This document shows positions 32,575 to 42,449 of a stretch of 64,000 nt of DNA, piece after piece. Numbering within the stretch: the stretch's first letter is position 1; each line of letters opens with the position of its first letter. A program made the translations under genes and the position numbers. The notes beneath the pieces are model-generated. The model was not told the origin of the DNA, made no database searches, and was given only the letters and a program-made list of their open reading frames with translations. The DNA is from Azospirillum sp. B21 (GTDB taxonomy: Bacteria > Pseudomonadota > Alphaproteobacteria > Azospirillales > Azospirillaceae), in NCBI RefSeq assembly GCF_008364825.1, contig NZ_VTTO01000004.1, positions 428,445 through 492,444 on the forward strand, given 5' to 3'.

Positions 32575-34503
32575 CTAGAAACCGAACATATGGTCGAGGC
32601 TGAAGGCGCTTTCACCAGCAGCAAGGCAGCCATGGTAGCCGAACAGGCGGCAGGTGGTGTCGCGGATCAGCACATAGGCATGATCGCCCGCCGCAATCCG
32701 TTCCGCTTCCGAAAACATCTCGTGATAGCGCCAGAAACGTGAGCCACCACAGGGGATTTCCAGCCGCTTCCGCGCCACCTCCACGCCGTCGCGGCGCCGC
32801 AGGATCAGCTTGGTGTCCGACAGGGCATGCCATGGCGTCGAGGCAGGGTAGACGAGGTGACAGAGCGTGTCCCACGGGTCGGTGCCCAGCCGCAGGAACA
32901 GGCGGGTCGACAGGCCGGGCGCACGGCCATGGTAGCTCTGCGGTTCGTCGCGGTAGACCATCGCCATGTTGAACATATGGCTGCCGAAGCTGGTCTCCGC
33001 CACATGGCCGGTGTTTACGTCCTCGTAACGGACCAGCGCGTGCAGCCAGCCGTCGGCAACCGTTCCGGCTTCGAAATCATAGACCAGTTCGACGTGGCCC
33101 CAGCCATCGACGACCGTCCTGTCGGCGACCAGCCCGGTGACGTCCAGCGCCCTGCTGTCGGAGCGCTTGAGGTTGCCGAAGCGGTGTTCCGCCACCGCGG
33201 CGCCGTTGCGGTCGTAGACCACGGCCTTCACCGGAAGTTCGGTCTGCGCCGTGCTCATCGGCGTCGGCAGCAGGGTGGTGCGCCAACGGCCCATCGGCAG
33301 CAGCGGCGCCGGCAGGATGTGGCCCTTGCCGACCACGCCCTTGTCCACCGCGCCGCCGGTCAGCAGCGGCAGCTTGGGGTCCGGCTTCAGATCGGTGCGT
33401 TCCACATTGGCGTGGGCCATGCGGCGGCGGCCGTCGGCGGCGACGATCTCGTAGCGGGGGCGGACGAAATGCTTACCGGCCTGCACCTCGAACTGCTGAG
33501 GCCAGCGTGCTTCGGGGAACAGGCTGGCGGTGTCCAACTCGACGGTGGCGAAGGCCGGGACGGCGCGGTCGAGCAGGCGGATCTCCGGCGAGCCCATCAG
33601 GTTCAGCCCGACAGCGCCGGCCGGGATCGGGGTGGGGTGGCTGTTCTGGATCCACAACGACACCCGCTCTCCCTCGCGCGGGGCGGGCAGGCCGGCATAG
33701 AGATCGGCCGGCCAGGCGTTGGCGTCGTGGGTGCAGGACAGCACCGTCTCGTCGTCGCCATAGGTGTCGAGCGCGTATTTGACCACGTCATGCCCGGCGG
33801 CGCCGATGATGTGGAGGAACAGCGAGCCGCAGAAGGGGGACAGGTTGAAGCGCTCGCGCACCTGCCGGCTGTCGATCACCACCGTGCCGTCGGTCGGCGG
33901 CATCGGCTCCGTCCAGTCGGCGATCGGGCGTCCCTCGCCGTCGAACAGGCAGGCCCACAGCCGGGTGCCCTTGGCACCGTAGCGCGGCCAGTAGTTGGCC
34001 GACACCACGCGGGTATGGTGGCCGTCGCCGTCGCGGAACCAGGCGAAATTGGTCGCCCAGTTGAACTTCGACAGGTAATGGCCGGGGTCGTTCAGCATGT
34101 CTTCCGGCACGCGCATGGCGTCCAGAGAGACGACACCTGCCTGCTTCGGGATCAGGTGGGCGATGTGGCCTTCCAGGCGCTGCGAATCGAAGGCGACGAT
34201 GAAGACGGTGCGGGCGCCGCTGGTCGGCAGGTCCGTCACCGGGCGGGCGGCGTGGCCGAACACCTCTTTCCCGACCTGCTCAACATCCTGGACATAGATG
34301 CCGCAGACCGGCACCGCCGACAGGTCGTAGAATTCGGCCAGACCGGACAGCAGGCCCATCGGGTCATAGACGGCCACCGGCCCGTAGGAGGCCAGCCGCG
34401 ATATCAGGATCGCGGCCTTGGGCGCCGCCAGGGGATGGCCCACCGCCTTGAAGAAGCTGGAGCCGCCGGTGACGTTGGAAAAGGTCTCGATCCGAAGGGA
34501 CAT
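32575..34503 (-). CDS. Large conserved-looking protein of unknown function
   Basis: The 642-residue product has no family I recognise. The N-terminal 130 residues look like an alpha/beta Rossmann-type domain (AAILISRLASYGPVAVYDPMG). The remainder is beta-rich with many aromatic and His residues, such as DGDGHHTRV, CTHDANAWPADLYAG and HLVYPASTPWHALSDTK. There is no signal peptide or membrane segment. ATG 34503 (MSLRIETFSN) was preferred over an upstream start 8 codons earlier. Codon use is like the neighbours', so a real gene is likely. It is divergent from the Rrf2 gene across 358 bases that contain no other gene. Confidence 0.8.
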   Translation of the reverse strand: MSLRIETFSNVTGGSSFFKAVGHPLAAPKAAILISRLASYGPVAVYDPMGLLSGLAEFYDLSAVPVCGIYVQDVEQVGKEVFGHAARPVTDLPTSGARTVFIVAFDSQRLEGHIAHLIPKQAGVVSLDAMRVPEDMLNDPGHYLSKFNWATNFAWFRDGDGHHTRVVSANYWPRYGAKGTRLWACLFDGEGRPIADWTEPMPPTDGTVVIDSRQVRERFNLSPFCGSLFLHIIGAAGHDVVKYALDTYGDDETVLSCTHDANAWPADLYAGLPAPREGERVSLWIQNSHPTPIPAGAVGLNLMGSPEIRLLDRAVPAFATVELDTASLFPEARWPQQFEVQAGKHFVRPRYEIVAADGRRRMAHANVERTDLKPDPKLPLLTGGAVDKGVVGKGHILPAPLLPMGRWRTTLLPTPMSTAQTELPVKAVVYDRNGAAVAEHRFGNLKRSDSRALDVTGLVADRTVVDGWGHVELVYDFEAGTVADGWLHALVRYEDVNTGHVAETSFGSHMFNMAMVYRDEPQSYHGRAPGLSTRLFLRLGTDPWDTLCHLVYPASTPWHALSDTKLILRRRDGVEVARKRLEIPCGGSRFWRYHEMFSEAERIAAGDHAYVLIRDTTCRLFGYHGCLAAGESAFSLDHMFGF

Positions 34504-34861
34504 CAGGGCACACACGCGCGATAGCAAAGCCAGGGCGTCGGTTATAGCCCCTTCGGCCGGGTAGGCGACAGTGATTTGCAGGCGACCGGATTTTGTCGGA
34601 GCGCATCTGGATCGCCGTGCCGTGACGGCGGCACTGCCGGACGTGCCGTGTGTGCAGGAGGGCTTTTTCCCGAGTCTGTCTGCGACAAATCCTGTTGTGA
34701 ATTCCCGTGCCGGAGGTGTAAAACGCCTTTAACCAACAGGCGGGAATGGGGGAGATGACGACGTTTCCACCTGCGGACCGGTACGAGGCCGGTGCCGGCA
34801 GGATCCGTCGGTTCCCTTGCTGCCGCGATACGCACAGTCAGAATACCGGGAGTCGCTCGTG

Positions 34862-35317
34862 ATGCTCCGCATCTCCAAGAAGCTGATGTTCGCCATCGAG
34901 GCGGTCCTCGACATCGCCTACAACGCGGGCACCGAGCCGGTGCAGTCCGGGGAGATCACCCGGCGCCAGGGCATCCCGAAGCGTTACCTGGAGCAGGTGC
35001 TTCAGCAGCTGGTGCGCGAAGGCGTGCTGGCCGGGGTGCGGGGACCGCGCGGCGGTTACCGGCTGGCGCGCGAGCGGCGGCGGATCACGCTGGGCGAGAT
35101 CGTGCGGGTCGTCCGTTCGATGGAGACCGCCACCGATCCGATCGAAGAGCCGGCGGGCTCCATCCTCGGCCATCAGGTCGTGCGTCCGCTGTGGGGCGAA
35201 TTGCAGGAGGAATGCATGGCGAAGCTCGACACCATCACGGTCGAGGATCTGTGCATGCGCGCCCGGCGCGCCGGCGTGGAAAGCGAAACCGAGGACCGGA
35301 TCGACTTCACGATCTGA
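34862..35317 (+). CDS. Rrf2 family transcriptional regulator next to cysK
   Basis: The 151-residue winged-helix regulator begins MLRISKKLMFAIEAVLDIAY and has the Rrf2 recognition region (ITRRQGIPKRYLEQVLQQLVREGVLAGVRGPRGGYRLAR). It has only two Cys (EECMAK and EDLCMR), not the IscR C-x5-C-x5-C set, so it is not a typical Fe-S IscR. Placement before cysK recalls CymR, which controls cysteine synthesis with CysK. ATG 34862 follows GGGAG. The role in sulfur control is inferred from context. Confidence 0.87.
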   Translation: MLRISKKLMFAIEAVLDIAYNAGTEPVQSGEITRRQGIPKRYLEQVLQQLVREGVLAGVRGPRGGYRLARERRRITLGEIVRVVRSMETATDPIEEPAGSILGHQVVRPLWGELQEECMAKLDTITVEDLCMRARRAGVESETEDRIDFTI

Positions 35318-35376
35318 AGCTTCGGCCGAGGCTTCAACGGAAATCAGCGGGGTCGTATGAACGGCCCGGCGCCCCC

Positions 35377-35407
35377 ACTTCCCGTTTGAACCCTACTTCC
35401 CGTTTGA
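35377..35407 (+). repeat. Tandem 13-bp direct repeat overlapping the cysK -35 box
   Basis: ACTTCCCGTTTGA occurs at 35377-35389 and again at 35395-35407, with an 18-base period. The second copy overlaps TTGACA of the promoter, which is a likely regulator-binding arrangement. Confidence 0.65.
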
Positions 35408-35431
35408 CAGGCCACCCGCGCTGGATAATGC
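35404..35431 (+). promoter_or_regulatory. Sigma-70-type promoter of cysK
   Basis: TTGACA (35404-35409) and TAATGC (35426-35431) are separated by 16 bases, about 52 bases before the cysK start. Confidence 0.6.
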
Positions 35432-35482
35432 TCGGCCTGGGGTGTTGAACTCACTTATAACACAAATCTCAGAGGTGGAATC

Positions 35483-36442
<960 letters not shown>

Positions 36443-36450
36443 CCGCCGAC

Positions 36451-36488
36451 GCTGCGGAGCGGGGCGGTGCCGCCTCCCGCTCCGCAGC
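36451..36488 (+). terminator. Hairpin after cysK
   Basis: GCTGCGGAGCGGG and CCCGCTCCGCAGC form a perfect 13-bp stem with an inner CGG/CCG. No T-run follows, so termination efficiency is uncertain. Confidence 0.7.
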
Positions 36489-36514
36489 CTATCCGCGAAA
36501 TTCCGGCCCGAAAT

Positions 36515-36543
36515 TTGACGGAATTCGCGGCTTGCGCTATTCT
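36515..36543 (+). promoter_or_regulatory. Sigma-70-type promoter for the 36.6-kb gene
   Basis: TTGACG (36515-36520) and TATTCT (36538-36543) are separated by 17 bases, about 52 bases before ATG 36595. The -35 lies within an imperfect dyad (CCGCGAAATTCCG at 36493 / CGGAATTCGCGG ending at 36530) that may be an operator. Confidence 0.6.
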
Positions 36544-36594
36544 CTCCGGCGTCAGCAGAGCAATTTCCGTCCGCGCCGCCGGGGAGTGACCGCC

Positions 36595-37386
36595 ATGTCG
36601 GATGTGACCGCCGCCACCTATGTCCCGAACCTGTCGAGCAGTTCCTTCTCGCAGTTGAAGGGGCAGACGACCAAGATCGGCGTCGACGGGGCCAATGCCG
36701 ACACCCAGACCTTCACGGTCAGCAAGGCCGGCGAGTTCAATTTCAAGGTCAACGATACCTTCACCAACGTCGAGATCCGCAACGACCGGAACGAGGTGGT
36801 TACGACCATCCGGTCGAAGGAATCGGCGTCGGACGCCACCGCGCGGCTGGGGCCGGGCACCTACACGGCGACCATTTCGCAGGCCAACCGGGCGGCGGGC
36901 GTGCGCGATTATTCGCTGGACGTCACCGAACGGCAGAACATCCTGGTGACCGGTGCCGGCGCGACGTTGAAGGGCACCGCCCAGCCGCCGGGCAACGGCG
37001 ACACCGGCGTGCAGAAGCACACCTTCAATGTCCTGCAGGGCGGCAGCTTCACCGCCAACATATCGCTTCCCAACACGCGCTGGGCGATGATGGACAAGGA
37101 CGGCAAGGTCGTCGCCGCCAGCGACTCGGGCAAGCCCGATTCCCAGCAGACATTCCTGCAGAAGCCGACCTACAAGCTGGAGCCCGGCCAATACACGATG
37201 GTGGTGGTCCCGCCGTCGAGTATGAAGTCGCCGACCGATTTCATGCTGAGCCTCGTGCCGCGCAATGCGGAGCTGTCCGAGACGGGACTGAACCAGGAAA
37301 GCGCCATTTCCAAGACTCTGCGCGAACGGCAGACCCGGCTGCGGCAATGGGCGTCGGAAGCGAAGCCCACCTCGACCAGGGTCTGA
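36595..37386 (+). CDS. Beta-rich protein of unknown function
   Basis: The 263-residue product has no clear family. The sequence shows two beta-sandwich-like repeats, each with alternating hydrophobic strands ending in a short PGTYT/PGQYT motif (LGPGTYTATIS near residue 85 and LEPGQYTMVVV near 205). This resembles bacterial pre-peptidase C-terminal type domains. There is no signal peptide, and it has only charged helices at the end (SKTLRERQTRLRQW). GGGGAG precedes ATG 36595. It lies 92 bases before the ThiF-like gene and could lead that operon. Function is unknown. Confidence 0.72.
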   Translation: MSDVTAATYVPNLSSSSFSQLKGQTTKIGVDGANADTQTFTVSKAGEFNFKVNDTFTNVEIRNDRNEVVTTIRSKESASDATARLGPGTYTATISQANRAAGVRDYSLDVTERQNILVTGAGATLKGTAQPPGNGDTGVQKHTFNVLQGGSFTANISLPNTRWAMMDKDGKVVAASDSGKPDSQQTFLQKPTYKLEPGQYTMVVVPPSSMKSPTDFMLSLVPRNAELSETGLNQESAISKTLRERQTRLRQWASEAKPTSTRV

Positions 37387-37478
37387 CGGCCATCGAGATG
37401 CCGGGCGGCATCCGCGTGTCGGAAAATGCTGCATCGAATGTTGCTGAAACGGTGCGGCCTTGCGCTATGCTGCCGGCC

Positions 37479-38267
<789 letters not shown>

Positions 38268-38301
38268 CGGGCGCCACGGGAAAGACGGGAGGCGGCCCAT
38301 C

Positions 38302-38766
38302 ATGTCCACCACCATGTCGCAATCCTCGGCCGAGAGCACCTCGGCCCTGTCGATCGTCCTGTTCGCCGGCGGCTTCGACCGCGTCCATTACGCCCTGGTG
38401 ATGGCCAGCGCCGCGGCGGCCACCAACCGCAAGGTCACGCTGTTCTTCACCGGCCGCGCGCTGCGTGCCCTGGTGCATGAGAGCGAGCCGGGGGTGCTGG
38501 GCTGGCACGATCTGGACCCGGCTGACGACGGCAGCTCGCCGGTGGCGCGCGACCGCTATTTCGCCACCCACGGCCTCGCCACCTTCGAGGAACTGCTGGA
38601 GGCCTGCGTCGCCATGGGCGTGACGGTGATGGCCTGCGAGATGGGGCTGCGGGCCCTCGGCCTGCCGCCGGGCGTGCAGCTGCGCGCCGACGTGCCGGTC
38701 GCCACCGGCGGCGTCGTCACCTTTTTGAACGACGCGCCCAAGGGCGGCGCCATGCTGTTCATCTGA
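38302..38766 (+). CDS. DsrE/DsrF-like (DrsE superfamily) protein
   Basis: The 154-residue protein has the DsrE-like alpha/beta core (SIVLFAGGFDRVHYALVMASAAAATNRKVTLFF). A Cys at VTVMACEMGL is in the position used for sulfur transfer in DsrE and TusD. It ends GGAMLFI. Relatives bind persulfide sulfur or act in membrane-peroxiredoxin-like roles. A clear GGGAGG precedes ATG 38302. It lies between the ThiF-like gene and an 85-residue protein, all on one strand and probably one operon. Confidence 0.82.
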   Translation: MSTTMSQSSAESTSALSIVLFAGGFDRVHYALVMASAAAATNRKVTLFFTGRALRALVHESEPGVLGWHDLDPADDGSSPVARDRYFATHGLATFEELLEACVAMGVTVMACEMGLRALGLPPGVQLRADVPVATGGVVTFLNDAPKGGAMLFI

Positions 38767-38808
38767 CACCATTCTCCGAATCTGTTCATCTGATCTGGCG
38801 GAAAGAGC

Positions 38809-39066
38809 ATGAACGACAACCGCGAGATCCTCGACCTCGCCAACCGTTTCGAGTCGATTGCCACCGACGGGTTCGAAGGGCGCCCCTACCGGACGGCGCT
38901 GGCCGGTCTCGCCCGCCATGTGCGGGGCCATGCCGGGCTGGCGCCGCAGGTCGCCCATGCCCTGGGCGTGATGATCCGGCTGATCGGCGAAAGCGATCCC
39001 GAAGGCCGCTTCGCCGCCAAGACCACCATCCTGCAGGAAGCCGTGGAGTTGCTGACGGAGGATTAA
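38809..39066 (+). CDS. Small helical protein of unknown function in the ThiF/DsrE operon
   Basis: The 85-residue, all-helical product is not recognised. Features are ILDLANRFESIATDGFEGRPYRTALAGLARH and an acidic C-terminus (EAVELLTED). There is no Cys and no membrane segment. It begins 42 bases after the DsrE-like gene, with GGAAAGAG upstream. Context suggests an accessory of the same sulfur-related unit; this is inference. Confidence 0.7.
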   Translation: MNDNREILDLANRFESIATDGFEGRPYRTALAGLARHVRGHAGLAPQVAHALGVMIRLIGESDPEGRFAAKTTILQEAVELLTED

Positions 39067-39108
39067 GGACCGCCGTGGCAGCCTTGATCGGGGCGCGAGG
39101 CTGCCATG

Positions 39109-39135
39109 CGTCACGCCGGAGCGGCTCGCCCCGTC
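39109..39135 (+). promoter_or_regulatory. Candidate ECF41 sigma factor promoter
   Basis: CGTCACG (39109-39115), 16 bases, then CGTC (39132-39135). The published ECF41 target is TGTCACA-N16-CGTC, so spacing and the -10 are exact and five of seven -35 bases match. It lies 36 bases before the AhpD-like gene, which is followed by an ECF41 gene. Confidence 0.65.
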
Positions 39136-39171
39136 ATGGGGGCGATGACACTCCATACGAGGATGCGAACC

Positions 39172-39624
39172 ATGGCTTTCCGTTTCACCGTCGCCACCGA
39201 TGCGCCGTCCCTGTTCGCCACGCTGTACGCCACCGCCAAGACCATCCGCGGCAGCGGCCTGCCGACCGGCTTGATCCACCTGATCGACCTGCGCGTGTCG
39301 CAGATCAACGGCTGCGCCTATTGCATCGACATGCATACCAAGGAAGCCCGCCACGACGGCCAGTCGGAACAGCGCATCGCCGCCCTTGCCGAGTGGGAGC
39401 GGTCGGATCTGTTCCTGCCCGACGAACGCGCCGCTTTCGCCTGGGCCGAGGTGCTGACCCGCGCCCAGCATGACCGCATCGACGAAGCGTACCGGGCGCT
39501 GCAAAGCCATTTCAGCGCCGAGCAGATCGCTCAACTGACGGTGACGGCTGCGCAGATCAACGCCTGGAACCGCATCGGCATCGCCCAGCACATCGAAGGC
39601 ACCGCCGTCGGGATGGCGGCGTGA
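39172..39624 (+). CDS. Carboxymuconolactone decarboxylase/AhpD-like protein
   Basis: The 150-residue protein has the AhpD core with the redox pair CAYC followed by IDMHTKEAR (C-x2-C-x3-H), then YRALQSHFSAEQIAQLTVTAAQINAWNRIGI. Such proteins act as alkylhydroperoxidases or decarboxylases and are the classic genomic partner of ECF41 sigma factors. ATG 39172 (MAFRFTVA) was chosen. Its stop overlaps the sigma factor start by 4 bases (GTGA), so the two are translated together. Confidence 0.92.
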   Translation: MAFRFTVATDAPSLFATLYATAKTIRGSGLPTGLIHLIDLRVSQINGCAYCIDMHTKEARHDGQSEQRIAALAEWERSDLFLPDERAAFAWAEVLTRAQHDRIDEAYRALQSHFSAEQIAQLTVTAAQINAWNRIGIAQHIEGTAVGMAA

Positions 39625-40520
39625 CGGCGCTGGCCGACCCGGAGACCGCGCTCGCCGCCTTCGCGGGCGAGCGGGCGCGGCTGCGCGCCTTGGCCTACCG
39701 GCTGCTCGGGTCGGTGGCGGAGGCGGAGGACACGCTGCAGGACGCCTGGCTGCGCTGGTCCGCGGTGGCGCCCGGCAGCGTCGGGTCGGCCCCCGCCTTT
39801 CTGACCACCCTGGTGACTCGGCTGGCGCTCGACCGGCTGCGCTCCGCCCGGGTGGCGCGGGAACGCTATTACGGGCTTTGGCTGCCCGAACCGGAGGTCG
39901 CCGGCTGGGCCGATGGGACGGACGAGGTGGCCGACGCCGAGTCGGTGCCGATCGCGATGCTCCTGCTGCTGGAACGGCTGGCGCCGGACCAGCGCGCGGT
40001 CTTCGTCCTGCGCGAGGCGATGGACCTGGATTACGCGGAGATCGCCCAGACTCTCGGCAAGTCGGCGGAGGCCTGCCGCCAGATCCTGCGGCGCGCCCGG
40101 GCCCGGCTGGCAGAACCGGCCGCGACGATCAGCGATCCGGATGCGGGGCGCCGTCTGGCCGATGCCTTCGCCGAGGCCAGCGTCCGGCGTGACTACGCCG
40201 CCATCGTGGCCCTGCTGTCGGACGATGCCCAATGGCTGAGCGACGGCGGCGGCATGGTGCGGACGGCGGTCAATCCGCTCTTCGGCGCCGACCGCATCGC
40301 CCGCTTCCTGATGGGCGTCCAGCGCAAGCGGGGCGTCGGATTCGGCTTCGTGCCGGTGCGGGTGAATGGCGGACCGGGGCTTCTCACCGAACTGGGGGGC
40401 TCCTTCCGCAGCGTCCTGGCCTTCGACATAGCCGGCGGCCGCATCCGGCGGATCTACCAGATCGCCAACCCGCAAAAGCTGGAGCATGTTGCGGGATTCG
40501 GAGACACCGGCGTCCAATAG
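39621..40520 (+). CDS. ECF41-type RNA polymerase sigma factor with fused SnoaL-like domain
   Basis: The 299-residue protein has sigma regions 2 and 4 (residues about 10-80 and 115-165) and a C-terminal SnoaL-like extension. The three ECF41 hallmarks are present: WLPEP in the linker, DGGG near residue 210 and NPQKL (consensus NPDKL) near the end. In this group the extension replaces an anti-sigma factor as regulator. It starts with GTG 39621. It probably transcribes its own operon from the site at 39109. Confidence 0.93.
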   Translation: MTALADPETALAAFAGERARLRALAYRLLGSVAEAEDTLQDAWLRWSAVAPGSVGSAPAFLTTLVTRLALDRLRSARVARERYYGLWLPEPEVAGWADGTDEVADAESVPIAMLLLLERLAPDQRAVFVLREAMDLDYAEIAQTLGKSAEACRQILRRARARLAEPAATISDPDAGRRLADAFAEASVRRDYAAIVALLSDDAQWLSDGGGMVRTAVNPLFGADRIARFLMGVQRKRGVGFGFVPVRVNGGPGLLTELGGSFRSVLAFDIAGGRIRRIYQIANPQKLEHVAGFGDTGVQ

Positions 40521-40548
40521 GGAAAAGCGGCAGGGCTCATGGCTGGGC

Positions 40549-40923
40549 CTATGCCGTCGCCTCGTCCAGCCAGCGGTCGAGTGCGGTCAGGTCGACCGGG
40601 CGGGGCAGGATGGGGAAGGGAGCATTCTGCACGCGCCGGCCGGTCATCAGGATGCGCGTCTGCGGATAAAGCATCGCCGCCAGCGCCGCGGCACGATCGC
40701 CCTCGTCGCCTTCATGCTCCAGCGGCAGCAATGCGACGACCGGCGCCTCCGCACCGATGATGGTCAGCGCCTCCAGCGCATCGTCGGTCTGCGAAACCTG
40801 AAAACCGCGGCCGGACAGATGGCCGGCCAGCGCCTCGCGTTGGATGCGGTCGGCATCGGCCACCACGGCCCGGCGTCCGCCATAGCCCGGTATCCGGATG
40901 TCGGCATCGATGCTGAAGCTCAC
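40549..40923 (-). CDS. Degenerate receiver-like protein
   Basis: The 124-residue protein has the shape of a CheY-like receiver: RRAVVADADRIQREALAGHLSGRGFQVSQTDDALEAL, a strand APVVALLPLEHE, RILMTGR, and a final PILPRPVDLTALDRWLDE. The phosphoacceptor position in VVALLPLEHE has no Asp. The acidic pair is partly kept (ADAD), as is the switch Thr (MTG); the usual KP is RP. It may sense by dimerisation or binding instead of phosphorylation. It is convergent with the ECF41 gene. Confidence 0.65.
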   Translation of the reverse strand: MSFSIDADIRIPGYGGRRAVVADADRIQREALAGHLSGRGFQVSQTDDALEALTIIGAEAPVVALLPLEHEGDEGDRAAALAAMLYPQTRILMTGRRVQNAPFPILPRPVDLTALDRWLDEATA

Positions 40924-41000
40924 GTTTCCCCTCCGTCCATCATGTTTTCTTTATGGACGTCTGGGAGTATGCGGGGCTGCAGACAGGTTGTAAACGGCTG

Positions 41001-41762
41001 CTACCTGCGGTTCGACCTTCGTCGAATGCGGATCACTTCGCCCTTGTGCATCAGCGCCAGCATCGGCAGATCGCTGGGGTGGTTGCCGTAGCCCCAGGTG
41101 GCGGCGACCGGGCCGTTGCCGGCGATCCAGGCGGTCACCCGTTCCGCCTTGTCCAGTCGCACGCAGTTGGCGGTGCTGAGGCTGCCGGTCAGCTTGCCGT
41201 CCGCCACCTCCATCCCCGTGGCCAGCAGGTCGTCCACCTCCAGCCCGCGCAGAAGTGCGGGCATGTAGAGGTCGAGCGCGCCGGTGGCGACCACCACCCG
41301 GCGCCCCTGCCGGCGATGCTCCTTCAGCACCTCCAGCATGGGCTGGTGCCAGCGGACGCGGGGGACCATCCGCTCCGCCGCGGCCAGCGCGTCGGCCACC
41401 GGCAGGCCGCGCAGGGTACGCTTCAGATAGATGGCCTTCACCGATCCGGGAAAATCGCAGCCCGGCCCGCGGCCGCGGACATGACGGTGCATCGCAGAGC
41501 GGATGGCGTCGGCCAGAGCCAGCGCGGCGCGGCGCCGGCCGATCACCTCGCCGACGAACATCGGCAGGCTGTCGCCGTGGATCAGCGTGCCGTCGAAGTC
41601 GAAGAAGGCGACGCCGGACGGACCGCATACCGGCGAATCGGAGGCCGGCGAATCGGATGCCTGCAAATCGGAGGCCGGCAATTCGAGATGCTGCGCCGGC
41701 AGGAGCGCCGGCTGCGCGAGGCTGGTCCGGGGCGCGGGATCGGGAAGGTGGGTGGTCTGCAT
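41001..41762 (-). CDS. HAD-superfamily (IB) phosphatase
   Basis: The 253-residue hydrolase has HAD motif I FFDFDGTLIHGDSLPMF near residue 50, motif II in VVVATGALD, a conserved Lys region, and motif III with GYGNHPSDLPML. It resembles phosphoserine phosphatase-like or SerB/CicA-type enzymes. The N-terminal 45 residues are low-complexity and encoded partly by a 15-base minisatellite (41630-41685). ATG 41762 was chosen. The substrate is unknown. Confidence 0.87.
   Translation of the reverse strand: MQTTHLPDPAPRTSLAQPALLPAQHLELPASDLQASDSPASDSPVCGPSGVAFFDFDGTLIHGDSLPMFVGEVIGRRRAALALADAIRSAMHRHVRGRGPGCDFPGSVKAIYLKRTLRGLPVADALAAAERMVPRVRWHQPMLEVLKEHRRQGRRVVVATGALDLYMPALLRGLEVDDLLATGMEVADGKLTGSLSTANCVRLDKAERVTAWIAGNGPVAATWGYGNHPSDLPMLALMHKGEVIRIRRRSNRR
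41630..41685. repeat. 15-base minisatellite, about 3.7 copies
   Basis: Units CCGGCGAATCGGAGG, CCGGCGAATCGGATG and CCTGCAAATCGGAGG plus a partial unit lie in tandem within the 5' end of the HAD gene. They encode a five-residue ASDSP-like repeat on the minus strand. Copy number may vary between strains. Confidence 0.8.
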
Positions 41763-41854
41763 GCGCCGTTTATCCGGCCGCCGTGGCACGGCGGGCAAGG
41801 TCTTTTACGGCAACCCTGGGGACGGATCCCGGTCTGCCGCGAGCCGCAGAGCCG

Positions 41855-42253
41855 TCAATGCAGCATCGTCGGGCCGCAGGGCGTTTCGAACAGCGGGCCG
41901 TCCTCAGCCCCGTCCTCGTTCCCCTCATCGCCCTCTGCGGCATCCTCGGCCTCCTCAAGCTGTGCGATCAGGTCGCCGGAAGCCTCCTCCAGACCGGCCT
42001 TGACGGCGATCAGCAGGTTGATGATCTCGCCATTGTCCTGCTCCAGGCTGCGGACCCGCTCCTCCAGCCGGTCGATGCGGCGCAGCAGCAGGTCCGACAG
42101 TCGGTCCAGCCGTTCGAGAACGGGATCCGGGCCGACAGGAGTCGGGCCAACAGGAGCCGCGGCGGTGATTTGGGCGTTGATCGGTTCAGCCCCGGACTGG
42201 ATCGGCGGGCTTTCGGGCCGGGTGTCGGGGCGGTCGTCGTGGCGGTCATCCAT
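41855..42253 (-). CDS. Acidic coiled-coil hypothetical protein
   Basis: The 132-residue product is not recognised. It has a Pro-rich disordered N-terminus, a coiled coil of about 45 residues (LERLDRLSDLLLRRIDRLEERVRSLEQ), a helix and a Glu/Asp-rich tail. ATG 42253 (MDDRHDDRPD) was chosen; the frame extends upstream without support. There is no signal peptide. It stands alone upstream of the HAD gene on the same strand, 92 bases away. Confidence 0.6.
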   Translation of the reverse strand: MDDRHDDRPDTRPESPPIQSGAEPINAQITAAAPVGPTPVGPDPVLERLDRLSDLLLRRIDRLEERVRSLEQDNGEIINLLIAVKAGLEEASGDLIAQLEEAEDAAEGDEGNEDGAEDGPLFETPCGPTMLH

Positions 42254-42449
42254 GGTGCGGCCGGTTCCGGTCAGTGAGGTTTGCTCCTCGCCTAACCTTG
42301 GGCCGTCGGCCCGCAAGGTCCAGTCCGGCACCCGATGCACCCCGCAAGCGATGGCCGCCTGACCCGCCCGTTGCGCGTGTGGCGATTCCGGGTGGGGGCG
42401 AAATCAGCCGCCACCCCTTGTGCGCAACGCCGCAGAGCCCGGTGTATAG

